A stretch of 21,653 bases of DNA from assembly GCA_910578455.1 (NCBI GenBank), contig CAJTQA010000050.1:1-21653 (forward strand), read 5' to 3'. How positions within the stretch are numbered: the first letter of the stretch is position 1; each line of letters begins with the position of its first letter. Below, piece by piece: positions 14,783 to 21,653 of the stretch. The stretch is from an uncultured Dorea sp. (lineage in GTDB: Bacteria; Bacillota; Clostridia; Lachnospirales; Lachnospiraceae). The notes below the pieces were generated by a model. It was given only the letters and a program-made list of their open reading frames with translations. It ran no database searches and was not told the DNA's origin. The position numbers and the translations under genes were made by a program.

Positions 14783-15082
14783 TTACAGCAGATAATTATT
14801 CTCTTTATCAGCCACCTGCAAAGCCGCAAGCGTATATGTTGCAAATCCCTCTGCCACAAGCGGCTCCTGCTTACACAAAGCCTCTGCCTCCTCATAGCTT
14901 TCCGTCTTAAAAACAACCATCCCCGCTACCCCTGGATAGCCCTTAAAGGGCCCGCAAAGCTCAATCTTCCCCTCTGCATCCAGATTCCTCAAGTTCTCCA
15001 CATGCCTTGTAATTACCGCTTTCGTAACCTTGTTATAAGTTTTCCCTTTCTTAATCATCATCACATACAGCCATTTTTCCAT
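14783..15082 (-). CDS. YciI-like protein
   Basis: A 99-aa protein of the YciI-like family (ferredoxin-like alpha/beta barrel, members of mostly unknown function, some acting as hydrolases or dehalogenases). Seen in the sequence: the N-terminal strand WLYVMMIKKG, the helix containing RHVENLRNLDAEGK with the family's conserved His and Asp, the strand CGPFKGYPGVAGMVVF and the helix SYEEAEALCKQEPLV. The ATG at 15082 is preceded by TTGGAGGTAACT; the seven extra codons upstream are not used. It starts 28 bases after the WYL regulator stop and is likely co-transcribed with it. A stable hairpin follows its stop codon. Confidence 0.88.
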   Translation of the reverse strand: MEKWLYVMMIKKGKTYNKVTKAVITRHVENLRNLDAEGKIELCGPFKGYPGVAGMVVFKTESYEEAEALCKQEPLVAEGFATYTLAALQVADKENNYLL

Positions 15083-15110
15083 AGTTACCTCCAATTGAAT
15101 CATGTGTTAA

Positions 15111-16019
15111 TCAGGAGTAGATATCCACAATATCCGCAGCCCTTTCCCTAAGCATAGCCCGTGCCGCCTCCGGCTCCACGATCTCCACGTACTTTCCAAA
15201 AGACAAGAGATAATGGATTGTCCAGTTATTAAGCTCCAGTTGGACTGTGACATAATAATTGCCGTCATCACCCAAGCTGATCTGATTTTCCTCAAATTCA
15301 TCACACAGCCTATGTGTAATCTCTGGGGAAAACTTCAGCTTTAAATTCGGAAAATTACATTTTTCTCTGCATTCAGACGGCACGAAATCCTCCGGCGGCA
15401 GCTCCCGCTCAAAAACCTCCGGCAAAATCCGAAGACGTTTCATCCTGGACAGACGGAAAAACCTGACCTCTTCCCTGCATCTGCAAAATCCCGCAATATA
15501 CCAGGCATGTGACTTAAACACCAGCCGCAGCGGCTCTACAGCTCTCTCCGATGTTCGCAGCTCAGAATTAAAATAATCAAACACGATCACATGCTTACCC
15601 AGTATGGCATGCTGCAATTCAGAAATCTTAATCTTCTCTTTATTATCACTGCCCCAATAAGAAAAGTCAACCTCCAGCCACCTCGGCTCCACGGCATTTC
15701 TGAACACTGCGCCGATTTTGCTTAAAGCCTTCTCAGCGTCAGGATACTCCGTCGCCTGTAAGATCTGCAAGCCCTGGCAGACCCGCTGCCGCTCCTCCTC
15801 AGAAAGAAGAGATTTGTCAATGGCATAACCATCCATCAAAGATATTCCCCCGCCGGACCCCTTTTCTGTCATTATAGGAATCCCGGCAAGGGTCAAAGTA
15901 TTGATATCGCGGTATACCGTCCTGGTTGATACATGAAAATAATCAGCTAATTCCCTCGCCGTAACATGCCCATGGCTGACGATATAAAAAATCATCTGAA
16001 CCAAACGCTCAATCTGCAT
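15111..16019 (-). CDS. Helix-turn-helix WYL-domain transcriptional regulator
   Basis: A 302-aa YafY-like regulator. Residues 1-60 form a winged HTH (TARELADYFHVSTRTVYRDI is the recognition region, followed by the wing with EKGSGGG). The middle holds a WYL ligand-binding domain: KSHAWYIAGFCRC and VRFFRLSRMKRL carry the usual tyrosine and arginine residues, with WYI in place of WYL. The C-terminal WCX part ends VEIVEPEAARAMLRE. ATG 16019 follows GAAGGAGTGGACGCA; the GTG three codons upstream lies inside that SD region. It leads a short operon with the YciI-like gene. Its ligand and targets are unknown; self-regulation or control of neighbours is inference. Confidence 0.93.
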   Translation of the reverse strand: MQIERLVQMIFYIVSHGHVTARELADYFHVSTRTVYRDINTLTLAGIPIMTEKGSGGGISLMDGYAIDKSLLSEEERQRVCQGLQILQATEYPDAEKALSKIGAVFRNAVEPRWLEVDFSYWGSDNKEKIKISELQHAILGKHVIVFDYFNSELRTSERAVEPLRLVFKSHAWYIAGFCRCREEVRFFRLSRMKRLRILPEVFERELPPEDFVPSECREKCNFPNLKLKFSPEITHRLCDEFEENQISLGDDGNYYVTVQLELNNWTIHYLLSFGKYVEIVEPEAARAMLRERAADIVDIYS

Positions 16020-16192
16020 TGCGTCCACTCCTTCTGTTACAAATCAATAATAGCACAATTAATATGACATATAGCTGTCTCATTTCCTGATTATTTTTAT
16101 AATATAACGCATATCGGCAATCTTTTCAATTCAATCCCTTCCCTGTCAGATGGAAATGCATCTCGTACCCTCACTATATAGAATCTCCCCCG

Positions 16193-16233
16193 AAAAAACA
16201 ATAACTGCCGTACCATGTTGCAGGTAACGGCAG
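16193..16233 (-). terminator. Intrinsic terminator of guaD
   Basis: CTGCCGT (16205-16211) pairs with ACGGCAG (16227-16233), extended by ACC/GGT with one bulge, followed on the minus strand by TTATTGTTTTTTC. It begins 21 bases after the guanine deaminase stop, as expected for its terminator. Confidence 0.85.
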
Positions 16234-16254
16234 CTAAGATGCATTTTTTAGTAT

Positions 16255-17535
16255 TTAACTTATCCCGAATATCTTCCTTCCGCCAACATATTTCGCCGCA
16301 ATATGCTTATCCTCCGCCAAATACGCAAGCCGCTCAAGCCTCTGTTGTACTGAAAGTTTCTGAGGGGATCGCATATCCCCGTCATCTATCACCAGCGCAT
16401 CGAACGCAAAGCCTTTCTCAAAGCTACCCACATTTCCGAAAAATTCCCCTCCCCCTTTTGTAGCCATGTAAAATACTTCCGAAAATTTCAAAGGTTCCAG
16501 CGCCCCATCCTCCAGCCTCCACTTAAGCTTTGAACACTGCACTGCCAGCGCCATCGCCCGGAACATAGACAATCCGGAGCCTGCTGCGATATCGCTTCCA
16601 AGGCCCACTTTAATGCCCCTGTTTAAAAATGCCCGGACCGGCGCGACACCTGAAGACAGATTGGCGTTGGACTCCGGGCAGTGCGCCACAAAAACTTTCC
16701 GTCTTTCCATCAGCTCCATCTCTTCCTCTCCGCTATGGACACAGTGCGCCATAATCGCCGGATATTCCTCTCCGAACATCCCGTATCTGTCATACGCCGC
16801 CCCGTAATTCTCCACCTCTGGGCAAAGCTCCTTCACCCAGGCAATCTCCTCCCTGTTCTCCGACAGATGAGACTGCACCGGGAGGTGACATCTCTTCTGC
16901 AGTTCCGAAAGTCCGCGCATCAGCCCATCCGAACATGCCGGGATAAAACGAGGGGTTAATATCGGCCTGACATTCTTAAACCCGCAGCATCTTTCAAGCC
17001 ACATTTCCGTATCCTGCGCCGCCTTTCCCCATCCTGCCTCACAAAGCCCCTCCGGACAGTTCCTGTCCATATTGACCCTGCCGACAAACGCCTTGATCCC
17101 TGTTTTTTCAAGCATATCCATTAAAAGCAGCGTTGCCTCCGTATGAATCGTTCCAAAAATACAAGCCCTTGTAGTCGCGCTTTTCACCAGATCCTCTGTA
17201 AAAATCTCATATGCTTTCTTGGCGTACGCCAAATCCGCATACTTCTGCTCCTCCACAAAAGCATGCTCCTCAAGCCACTCTAAAAGCTCCAGATCCATCC
17301 CCAGACCCCGAAACGCGTACTGGGGTGCATGGACATGCAAATCCGTGAAACCCGGAATGATCAGCCTATCCCCATAATCCACACATTCCATCCACCGAAA
17401 GTCCTCCGGCAGGGATGGATACACGCCCCCGCACACGCCATTTTCACAGATCACATAACTGTGTTCACGGACAAGAAGTTCATCCCTTTCCATGCTGTAG
17501 CAGATATTTCCTTTCAGCACAAAACTTTCTGCCAT
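16255..17535 (-). CDS. guaD: Guanine deaminase
   Basis: Amidohydrolase that converts guanine to xanthine, feeding purine salvage or catabolism. The 426-aa protein has PGFTDLHVHAPQYAFRG with the metal ligands His67 and His69, then the typical guanine-deaminase blocks NCPEGL, TPRFIPACS, VQSHLSENREEI (third His), MAHCVHS (fourth His) and GLGSDIAAGSG (Asp ligand). The PQ after HxH and the NCPE/TPR blocks separate it from cytosine deaminases and chlorohydrolases. Start ATG 17535 behind CAGGGGATAACA. It is monocistronic by layout: a terminator follows, and 147 bases separate it from the anti-sigma gene stop upstream. No purine-sensing RNA is visible in that gap. Confidence 0.95.
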   Translation of the reverse strand: MAESFVLKGNICYSMERDELLVREHSYVICENGVCGGVYPSLPEDFRWMECVDYGDRLIIPGFTDLHVHAPQYAFRGLGMDLELLEWLEEHAFVEEQKYADLAYAKKAYEIFTEDLVKSATTRACIFGTIHTEATLLLMDMLEKTGIKAFVGRVNMDRNCPEGLCEAGWGKAAQDTEMWLERCCGFKNVRPILTPRFIPACSDGLMRGLSELQKRCHLPVQSHLSENREEIAWVKELCPEVENYGAAYDRYGMFGEEYPAIMAHCVHSGEEEMELMERRKVFVAHCPESNANLSSGVAPVRAFLNRGIKVGLGSDIAAGSGLSMFRAMALAVQCSKLKWRLEDGALEPLKFSEVFYMATKGGGEFFGNVGSFEKGFAFDALVIDDGDMRSPQKLSVQQRLERLAYLAEDKHIAAKYVGGRKIFGIS

Positions 17536-17576
17536 TGTTATCCCCTGCCTTTCTTTTCTTTAGCATACACAATACC

Positions 17577-17675
17577 GGCAATAATATCAATCAGAAACTT
17601 CTCGAAGAGATTGCGCCCCTGGAATTTCACGTGTCACATTATGCCGCTGTCGCCGAGCTGAAAAAGAAATTATAA
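17577..17675 (+). other. Possible 3' remnant of a plus-strand gene
   Basis: In the gap between guaD and the anti-sigma gene, one plus-strand frame reads like a real protein C-terminus: QKLLEEIAPLEFHVSH followed by YAAVAELKKKL and TAA at 17673-17675. Codon use is natural (CTG, GAG, GCC rich), although the upstream part of the frame overlaps guaD on the other strand and is noise. I do not recognise the family. It may be the tail of a deleted gene, or chance. Confidence 0.25.
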
Positions 17676-17682
17676 AACACTC

Positions 17683-18240
17683 CTAAACACTCCCGTTGCT
17701 AAACATTACATAAAATCCAATTGCAACAGCCGCCACTACAACACATATCAGCAATACAAATTTGAGACCGATTGACCATTTACATATTGCATCTATAATA
17801 ACCGAAATTCCTGAATCCCCTTTTTTTAAATACTGCACCCAATAAATAATATCCGCCGCAAATATCGCCCCCAAAAATGCGCCGCATATATTTATTATTG
17901 CATAGCCGCCAAAATCATTGCCTGCCGCTATCATACCATTTATCCCGTACACGAACATGTACGCCGCTAACAGCAGATTTAAAATCGTGTCTCCTAAAAT
18001 CCATTTCCTGTATACCTTGTCTTTTACATATTCCATCATAGACTCCTTCCCCCTTTCCATCAGCTCTTTTTCGTCAAGATCCTCTGCCTCGTTCAGAGAA
18101 ATCTCTGCTTTCATCTGCTCATATTCTCTGCGGCATTCTGAGCATGTCTTAAGATGCTCTTCCACCACTTCCTTAGTTTCATCGCTGCATACTTCGTCAA
18201 TATACATCGGCAGTAAATCACAGATAATTTTGCACTTCAT
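17683..18240 (-). CDS. Zinc-finger (zf-HC2) anti-sigma factor, membrane-anchored
   Basis: A 185-aa partner of the sigma factor encoded just upstream. The N-terminus has the anti-sigma zinc motif HLKTCSECRREY (His-x3-Cys-x2-Cys) after an MKCKIICDLLPMYIDEVCS stretch. The C-terminal half has about four hydrophobic segments: ILNLLLAAYMFVYGI, YAIINICGAFLGAIFAADII, a shorter amphipathic one and FVLLICVVVAAVAIGFYVMF. It would hold the sigma factor at the membrane until a signal arrives. ATG 18240 lies two bases after the sigma stop (TAA-AT-ATG) and its Shine-Dalgarno GGAGGT is formed by the last sigma codons, giving translational coupling and balanced amounts. The frame extends to 18408 inside the sigma gene, which I reject. 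Confidence 0.9.
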   Translation of the reverse strand: MKCKIICDLLPMYIDEVCSDETKEVVEEHLKTCSECRREYEQMKAEISLNEAEDLDEKELMERGKESMMEYVKDKVYRKWILGDTILNLLLAAYMFVYGINGMIAAGNDFGGYAIINICGAFLGAIFAADIIYWVQYLKKGDSGISVIIDAICKWSIGLKFVLLICVVVAAVAIGFYVMFSNGSV

Positions 18241-18242
18241 AT

Positions 18243-18809
18243 TTATACACCTCCAAGACCTTCTATAATCATCTTCTTTGCACGGTAATAAGTTACCCTG
18301 CTCCAGTTCGCACTTTTCCCAAACAGCTTTCCGATATCCGGGTAAGCCATCTCTGCCATAGTGTGCAGCATGAACACTTCCTTGTACGGCTCCGGCAGCC
18401 CATGCCACACCTCCATGATGCGCCCGTAGTCCTCCCGGTCTATCATAGCGTTAACAAGCTCGTCGCCTCCTGTCTCTGCCTGACCTGCCCGGCTTACCGC
18501 CTGGCTCATCTGCCCTTCCATACGGTTCCTGCGCCCGGTTTCCTGGTCGTCATTCCTGCTGCCGTCATCCGGCTCATACGGCCTGTGGCGTTTCGCCTTT
18601 CTCTCCCACGCGAAGTATTCATATTTCGCAATCTGGCACAGCCAGACCGACATCTTGCACTCCCCCCGGAAAGTGTCAAGCTTTTCCAGTGCGGTCACGA
18701 ATGTCTGCTGGGTGATTTCTTCTGCGATGTGAGAATTATTGGACAATTTCATGACGAAATTGTATACGACTTTCATATATTTCCCATAAATCTCTTCAAA
18801 CTCATTCAT
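18243..18809 (-). CDS. ECF-type RNA polymerase sigma factor (sigma-70 family)
   Basis: A 188-aa alternative sigma factor. Region 2 is at about 5-75 (AEEITQQTFVTALEKLDTF, then VWLCQIAKYEYFAWERK), which binds core polymerase and the -10 element. Region 4 is at about 140-185 (LPEPYKEVFMLHTMAEMAY, then ANWSRVTYYRAKKMI), the -35-binding HTH. The linker between them is long, about 45 residues, rich in Arg, Asp, Glu and Gln, and not conserved-looking. ATG 18809 follows ACGGAGGTGCATGG; 29 open codons upstream are not used. The anti-sigma gene follows after two bases. Self-activation of its own promoter is typical, but I could not identify an autoregulatory promoter in the 120 bases upstream. Confidence 0.93.
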   Translation of the reverse strand: MNEFEEIYGKYMKVVYNFVMKLSNNSHIAEEITQQTFVTALEKLDTFRGECKMSVWLCQIAKYEYFAWERKAKRHRPYEPDDGSRNDDQETGRRNRMEGQMSQAVSRAGQAETGGDELVNAMIDREDYGRIMEVWHGLPEPYKEVFMLHTMAEMAYPDIGKLFGKSANWSRVTYYRAKKMIIEGLGGV

Positions 18810-18933
18810 CCATGCACCTCCGTCAAGTAAAAATCCTTCCGACAAAGCATTAATAAAGCTGCTTATATTATTAAGAGTAACATAATCGGCTTTCATTACA
18901 AAGTTTTTTAATGAAATGATTTCTTTAACATAA

Positions 18934-18974
18934 AATGCCCCTCACAATCCTCTTTTCTAATTGTGCGGGGCATT
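18934..18974 (-). terminator. Intrinsic terminator of the glyoxalase-fold gene
   Basis: AATGCCCC-T-CACAAT (18934-18948) pairs with ATTGTG-C-GGGGCATT (18960-18974): 14 pairs with one mismatch and an 11-base loop. On the minus strand it is followed by TTATGTT; on the plus strand a T run comes 9 bases later. It lies 24 bases past the stop of the gene at 18999 and separates it from the sigma operon. Confidence 0.75.
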
Positions 18975-18998
18975 GATTGCTCATTTTTTCTACTGGCT

Positions 18999-19352
18999 TT
19001 ACACTTTCCTTACCTCTATCACATGCCTGTCAGGGTCATAGAACCTTACGACATCCCCTTCCCTCTCGCCGTCTCCTTCCAGAAATTCCACCTCAAACTC
19101 CGACTCCTCAAGTTTCTTTCTCAAAGCACCCACATCCGCATCCTCAAAATACAGCTCTGCGTCTCTGCCCCCAAAGCCTACCAATATGTGAAGGGCATTT
19201 TCCCAATATGTCCTCTCCTCCAACACCAGTCCTCCGGCAAACATAAGCTTTTTCCCAAGGTCTGACATAATCTTCAGTCCAAGCACATTCTCATAAAACC
19301 TCCTGGACTTTTCTATATCCTCCACAATAAAAAGTACATTTTTTAACAGCAT
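18999..19352 (-). CDS. VOC-family (glyoxalase/bleomycin-resistance fold) protein
   Basis: A 117-aa single-chain member of the vicinal oxygen chelate superfamily. The first beta-alpha-beta module is KNVLFIVEDIEKSRRFYENV followed by LGLKIMSDLG; the second runs from ADVGALRKKLEE to VVRFYDPDRHVIEVRKV, ending with the typical DPDxHxIE sequence. Substrate cannot be told; members include glyoxalases, dioxygenases and antibiotic-binding proteins. ATG 19352 follows AGGGGGTGCAG; the 25 codons upstream (to 19427) are not convincing. It is flanked by terminators on both sides (18934-18974 and 19457-19486), so it should have its own promoter in the 100 bases between, where an AT-rich stretch lies, but no clear hexamers stood out. 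Confidence 0.88.
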   Translation of the reverse strand: MLLKNVLFIVEDIEKSRRFYENVLGLKIMSDLGKKLMFAGGLVLEERTYWENALHILVGFGGRDAELYFEDADVGALRKKLEESEFEVEFLEGDGEREGDVVRFYDPDRHVIEVRKV

Positions 19353-19456
19353 CTTCTGCACCCCCTGTCTACTACTATTATAATTTTCCCTCCCCTTTAT
19401 AGCAACCGTATTATTTGTAAAAATCACATCATACTTCAGTATATTTTCCGTAGTGC

Positions 19457-19486
19457 AAAAAAGCAGCCATCATCATATAATGGCTG
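19457..19486 (-). terminator. Strong intrinsic terminator
   Basis: CAGCCAT (19464-19470) pairs with ATGGCTG (19480-19486), 9-base loop, followed on the minus strand by C and six T (19462 to 19457). It ends a transcript coming from 19487 upward, although the nearest good protein gene in that direction (lysin, stop at 19960) is almost 500 bases away. This suggests a small gene or RNA in between. Confidence 0.8.
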
Positions 19487-19527
19487 TCTCCTTTGGCTTT
19501 ATTCATATATGTAAACATTCTTCCCCT

Positions 19528-19612
19528 TGTAACCCTAGTTACACAGATTCAGGCCGGGAGCCTCTTTTTCATCTGTGGAAAGCTCACTAGCTTTTCAGGA
19601 TTTTCCCGGCCT
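19528..19612. ncRNA. Candidate structured RNA with interlocking inverted repeats
   Basis: Four inverted repeats are packed in 85 bases: TGTAAC/GTTACA (19528-19533, 19538-19543), CACAGAT/ATCTGTG (19542-19548, 19571-19577), AGGCCGGGA/TCCCGGCCT (19551-19559, 19604-19612) and AAAGCT/AGCTTT (19579-19584, 19589-19594). The second and third cross each other, which is pseudoknot topology or two mutually exclusive folds. The minus strand is favoured because a strong terminator follows at 19457-19486. It matches no riboswitch class I could recall (TPP, FMN, SAM, cobalamin, purine, lysine, glycine, preQ1, c-di-GMP and c-di-AMP were considered). The structure is seen; being an RNA gene is inference. Confidence 0.35.
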
Positions 19613-19663
19613 AGGTTTATTTTGCCTTTCCCTTAGTCATCGCCCGGGCAGGCAGTACAGCCC

Positions 19664-19696
19664 AAAAACGCTGTTTCTCCAACGGATAGCAGCGTT
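19664..19696 (-). terminator. Possible terminator after the 52-codon ORF
   Basis: AACGCTG and CAGCGTT (19667-19673 and 19690-19696) form a 7-bp stem with a 16-base loop, followed by T tract bases up to 19664 on the minus strand. It starts 23 bases past the small ORF stop. The tract is short, so efficiency is uncertain. Confidence 0.4.
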
Positions 19697-19718
19697 CCCT
19701 TTGCCGCCGCTGTTTTTC

Positions 19719-19877
19719 TTACTCTCCTCCCGGCCCGTCTTTTCTCGGCCTTGCAGACTCCGGCAGAGGTTCGACGTAGCTCGCTGAATTCCTGTCTTCC
19801 TCTTTTTCTGCCCTTTGCTCCTTCTCCCTTGCCGCCCGCAGCCTGTCCGGGAAAAGGTCTGTCTTTATCTCATTCAT
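19719..19877 (-). CDS. Small ORF of 52 aa, highly charged, unknown
   Basis: ATG 19877 follows ATAGGGAGGATATACG, an excellent ribosome binding site, and runs 52 codons to TAA at 19719. The N-terminus TDLFPDRLRAAREKEQRAE resembles the first helix of small XRE-type regulators (FxDRLRxxRE) but no helix-turn-helix follows; the rest is Glu, Arg and Lys rich, ending in a Pro/Gly stretch. It could be a genuine small protein, or the front of a regulator whose remainder is lost. It lies 82 bases downstream of the lysin stop, in a region without other genes, and a weak terminator follows. Function not assigned. Confidence 0.45.
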   Translation of the reverse strand: MNEIKTDLFPDRLRAAREKEQRAEKEEDRNSASYVEPLPESARPRKDGPGGE

Positions 19878-19959
19878 CGTATATCCTCCCTATCATTTTT
19901 TATATATTATGTCCTCGTCCTGGGAAAATATACCTTCTCTATATTTTTATCACATGCCC

Positions 19960-21273
19960 CTAAGACTTTTTCAGTCTTCCTTTCTGCGCCAACGCAATTA
20001 ATTTTAAATTCTGACTCTTTGTGCCTTTGTAATTGGATATCCCATTCCTGGATGCCACCAGCTTACGTTTCATATAGCCTCCCCTGAACTTCTCCGGAAC
20101 CCCGACAGCCTTGAATACATCGTTTATATGTATTGATTTCCCAGTATATTTCTTGTAATACCCTGCGGTATCGGATGTCGGTTCCTTTCCGGCACTGTTT
20201 CCAGATGAAGATACGCTGCCTGCTGATATGCCGCCTGATGAAACGTCATACCGGGTAAGATTGTACTTCTCAATAAGTCCGCAGATCTTTCCAATGTAAT
20301 CCGGCGAAGTCGCATAACCCCCGTTTTTAATGATGGTTATCGCCTTCTTATAGCTTGTCTCACCCTCAAGCCCGGCATATCGTTTCTTCTTTCCATTCAT
20401 GGCCCCAAGCAGATAAGCAGAATGATCGGCGATAGACTTCGCTATGTCAGGGTACTTCCGGAACTCTGCTGTTACGGTGATGTACTTACCATTCACATGC
20501 TCCTTTGTAGGTTTCCGGTATACGGACTTCCCATCCCAGGCAGTACCCGACCAACTATTTCCTGAAAAATTTTTCTTCATCCCAAAACAGTTGTTCGCTG
20601 CCTGTGCAAGCTCTGATCGTCCGTAATCAGACTCCAGGATGAACTGCGCCAGGCTTACCGATGCAAGGATGCCCGTCCTCTTCTGGTCGGCGGTAAAGAG
20701 GGTTCCTACTTTTTTAATGATATCCGTCACGCTCATATTTTTCAAGTCGTATGCCCTCATTGATGTATTATCCGAGCTGCTTGGAAAGTCGGCATCCTTT
20801 GAAAGCTCTGCATTAACTAATCCTTCCGCAATCGCCTGTCCAATCTTATCCACACCTACTCTTTTGTACAGATTGCAGTCGTCTTTATCATCCACAAAGC
20901 ACACTTCAATCAAAAGAGCCGGGCTCTTTGTGTTCTTAAGCACATACAAGGATGTGCTCGTCTTCACACCCCGGTTCGTGAATCCTAGCGCTGCCATCTT
21001 CCTACAGATCCTTTCCGCTGCGCCTTTCGCCCTTGACTTGGAACTATAGATGAATACTTCCGTTCCTTTTACTTTTCCGTCTCCTGAATCCTTTTTCGAT
21101 GCGTTCAGATGGATGGACACGTCCAAATCTACTTCGTGCCTGCTGCATTTCTCCACAATGTTCTTCAGGCAGGCTCCCGGCGTCTTTCCGGAATCATCCG
21201 TGCAGTCATACACCGTATGTCCTGCTGCCCTCAGATAAGATATGACCCTGTCTTTAATCTTCCTGTCCTCCAT
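19960..21273 (-). CDS. Truncated amidase_3 / glucosaminidase (GH73) lysin
   Basis: Cell-wall hydrolase of phage-endolysin style. Residues 5-155 match an N-acetylmuramoyl-L-alanine amidase domain (amidase_3): SIHLNA supplies zinc ligand His55 and LLIEVCFV the catalytic Glu123. The usual start of the domain, with the GHGG zinc histidine and a second glutamate ligand, is missing, so this domain should be inactive. Residues about 180-345 are an intact-looking glucosaminidase domain (ASVSLAQFILESDYGRSE, Glu214). A Ser/Gly-rich linker and a C-terminal domain (NDVFKAVGVPEKFRGGYMKR) common in clostridial lysins follow. No good Shine-Dalgarno exists for ATG 21273; the frame stays open to 21345 inside ldh. 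I read it as a 5'-deleted gene, possibly still expressed. Confidence 0.7.
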   Translation of the reverse strand: MEDRKIKDRVISYLRAAGHTVYDCTDDSGKTPGACLKNIVEKCSRHEVDLDVSIHLNASKKDSGDGKVKGTEVFIYSSKSRAKGAAERICRKMAALGFTNRGVKTSTSLYVLKNTKSPALLIEVCFVDDKDDCNLYKRVGVDKIGQAIAEGLVNAELSKDADFPSSSDNTSMRAYDLKNMSVTDIIKKVGTLFTADQKRTGILASVSLAQFILESDYGRSELAQAANNCFGMKKNFSGNSWSGTAWDGKSVYRKPTKEHVNGKYITVTAEFRKYPDIAKSIADHSAYLLGAMNGKKKRYAGLEGETSYKKAITIIKNGGYATSPDYIGKICGLIEKYNLTRYDVSSGGISAGSVSSSGNSAGKEPTSDTAGYYKKYTGKSIHINDVFKAVGVPEKFRGGYMKRKLVASRNGISNYKGTKSQNLKLIALAQKGRLKKS

Positions 21274-21307
21274 TACCTCATTGAGATAAGAAGAATATTC
21301 CTTTTTC

Positions 21308-21653
21308 CTAATTTGGGACAACTTCCAAATCAAGCTCTTCTGCAATTTTTCTTATAGTTTTTGCCGAATTGTGAAGTTTCTCCATTTCCTTTTCATTCAA
21401 AGAAATAGGAACATGGGTTTCGATTCCGTCTGCCCCTATAATAGCGGGCATACTAAGGGCAATTTCTTTAATCCCATAATTTCCATGCATGATAGAAGAT
21501 ACCGGAAGAATAGATTTTTCATCCCTTACAACGCATTCACAGATACGCTTAACCGACATAGCAATTCCATAATAAGTAGCCTGCTTTTTAGAAATAATAT
21601 CATAAGCGCTGTTTTTTACATCTTCCGCAATCTCCCGCATTGCTTCCTCATGG
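21308..21653 (-). CDS. ldh: L-lactate dehydrogenase, C-terminal part (cut by window edge)
   Basis: NAD-dependent reduction of pyruvate to L-lactate at the end of glycolysis. Only the last 114 residues are in the window; the frame continues past 21653. Seen: HEEAMREIAEDVKNSAYDII, then QATYYGIAMSVKRICE, SILPVSSIMHGNYGI, LSMPAIIGADGIE and the closing helix LNEKEMEKLHNSAKTIRKIAEEL, all in the order of bacterial L-LDH C-terminal domains. The stop at 21308 is followed after about 35 bases by the truncated lysin in another frame, so the gene's natural 3' untranslated region and terminator seem to be missing. Family assignment is firm; the ATG at 21640 is internal, not the start. Confidence 0.93.
   Translation of the reverse strand, partial: HEEAMREIAEDVKNSAYDIISKKQATYYGIAMSVKRICECVVRDEKSILPVSSIMHGNYGIKEIALSMPAIIGADGIETHVPISLNEKEMEKLHNSAKTIRKIAEELDLEVVPN

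Noticed and set aside
19487..19718. Known riboswitch or housekeeping RNA (tmRNA, SRP, 6S, RNase P)
   Set aside because: Signature sequences of these RNAs were not found on either strand; only base-pairing potential supports an RNA here.

Overview
The window looks like chromosomal DNA of a Clostridia member, most likely Lachnospiraceae. The evidence is Gram-positive Shine-Dalgarno sequences, moderate GC, a clostridial GH73-type lysin, a DinJ/YoeB module and an ECF sigma/zinc-finger anti-sigma pair. Nearly every convincing gene is on the minus strand, so gene order within operons runs from high to low coordinates. No rRNA, tRNA or CRISPR array was seen.

Region by region (low to high coordinates). 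1-2.3 kb: a GNAT acetyltransferase, a decayed plus-strand locus, and a DUF4304-type gene cut in two by a 273-bp MITE with perfect inverted ends and a TA duplication. 2.3-4.7 kb: an AT-richer block with a class I methyltransferase, 3-methyladenine DNA glycosylase I, a P-loop ATPase fragment and a RelB/DinJ-YoeB toxin-antitoxin operon with a palindromic operator. 4.7-7.9 kb: guaA, an aldo/keto reductase with two ferredoxin-type cysteine clusters, and an HPr-like protein without the phosphorylatable histidine. 7.9-14.7 kb: six closely spaced genes, transcribed HNH nuclease, methyltransferase, OmpR-type regulator, histidine kinase, ABC ATPase, FtsX-like permease. 14.8-17.5 kb: YciI-like protein, WYL regulator, guanine deaminase. 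17.7-19.4 kb: sigma factor and membrane anti-sigma factor, then a glyoxalase-fold protein. 19.4-21.65 kb: a gene-poor stretch with a 52-codon ORF and overlapping (pseudoknot-type) inverted repeats ahead of a terminator, then a lysin whose amidase domain has lost its N-terminus, directly against the 3' end of an L-lactate dehydrogenase gene cut by the window edge.

How the genes may work together. The response regulator, kinase, ABC ATPase and large permease are a classic peptide-sensing or detoxification type module. Here they are preceded, without room for a conventional promoter, by a translationally coupled HNH nuclease/methyltransferase pair, the best candidate for an undescribed functional unit. 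The sigma and anti-sigma genes are translationally coupled. guaA (GMP synthesis) and guaD (guanine catabolism) both concern guanine but lie about 10 kb apart with no visible shared regulation.

The firmest unusual observation is the MITE: removing it with one TA copy restores a single 284-codon reading frame. All functional assignments rest on reading the sequence; no database search was run.
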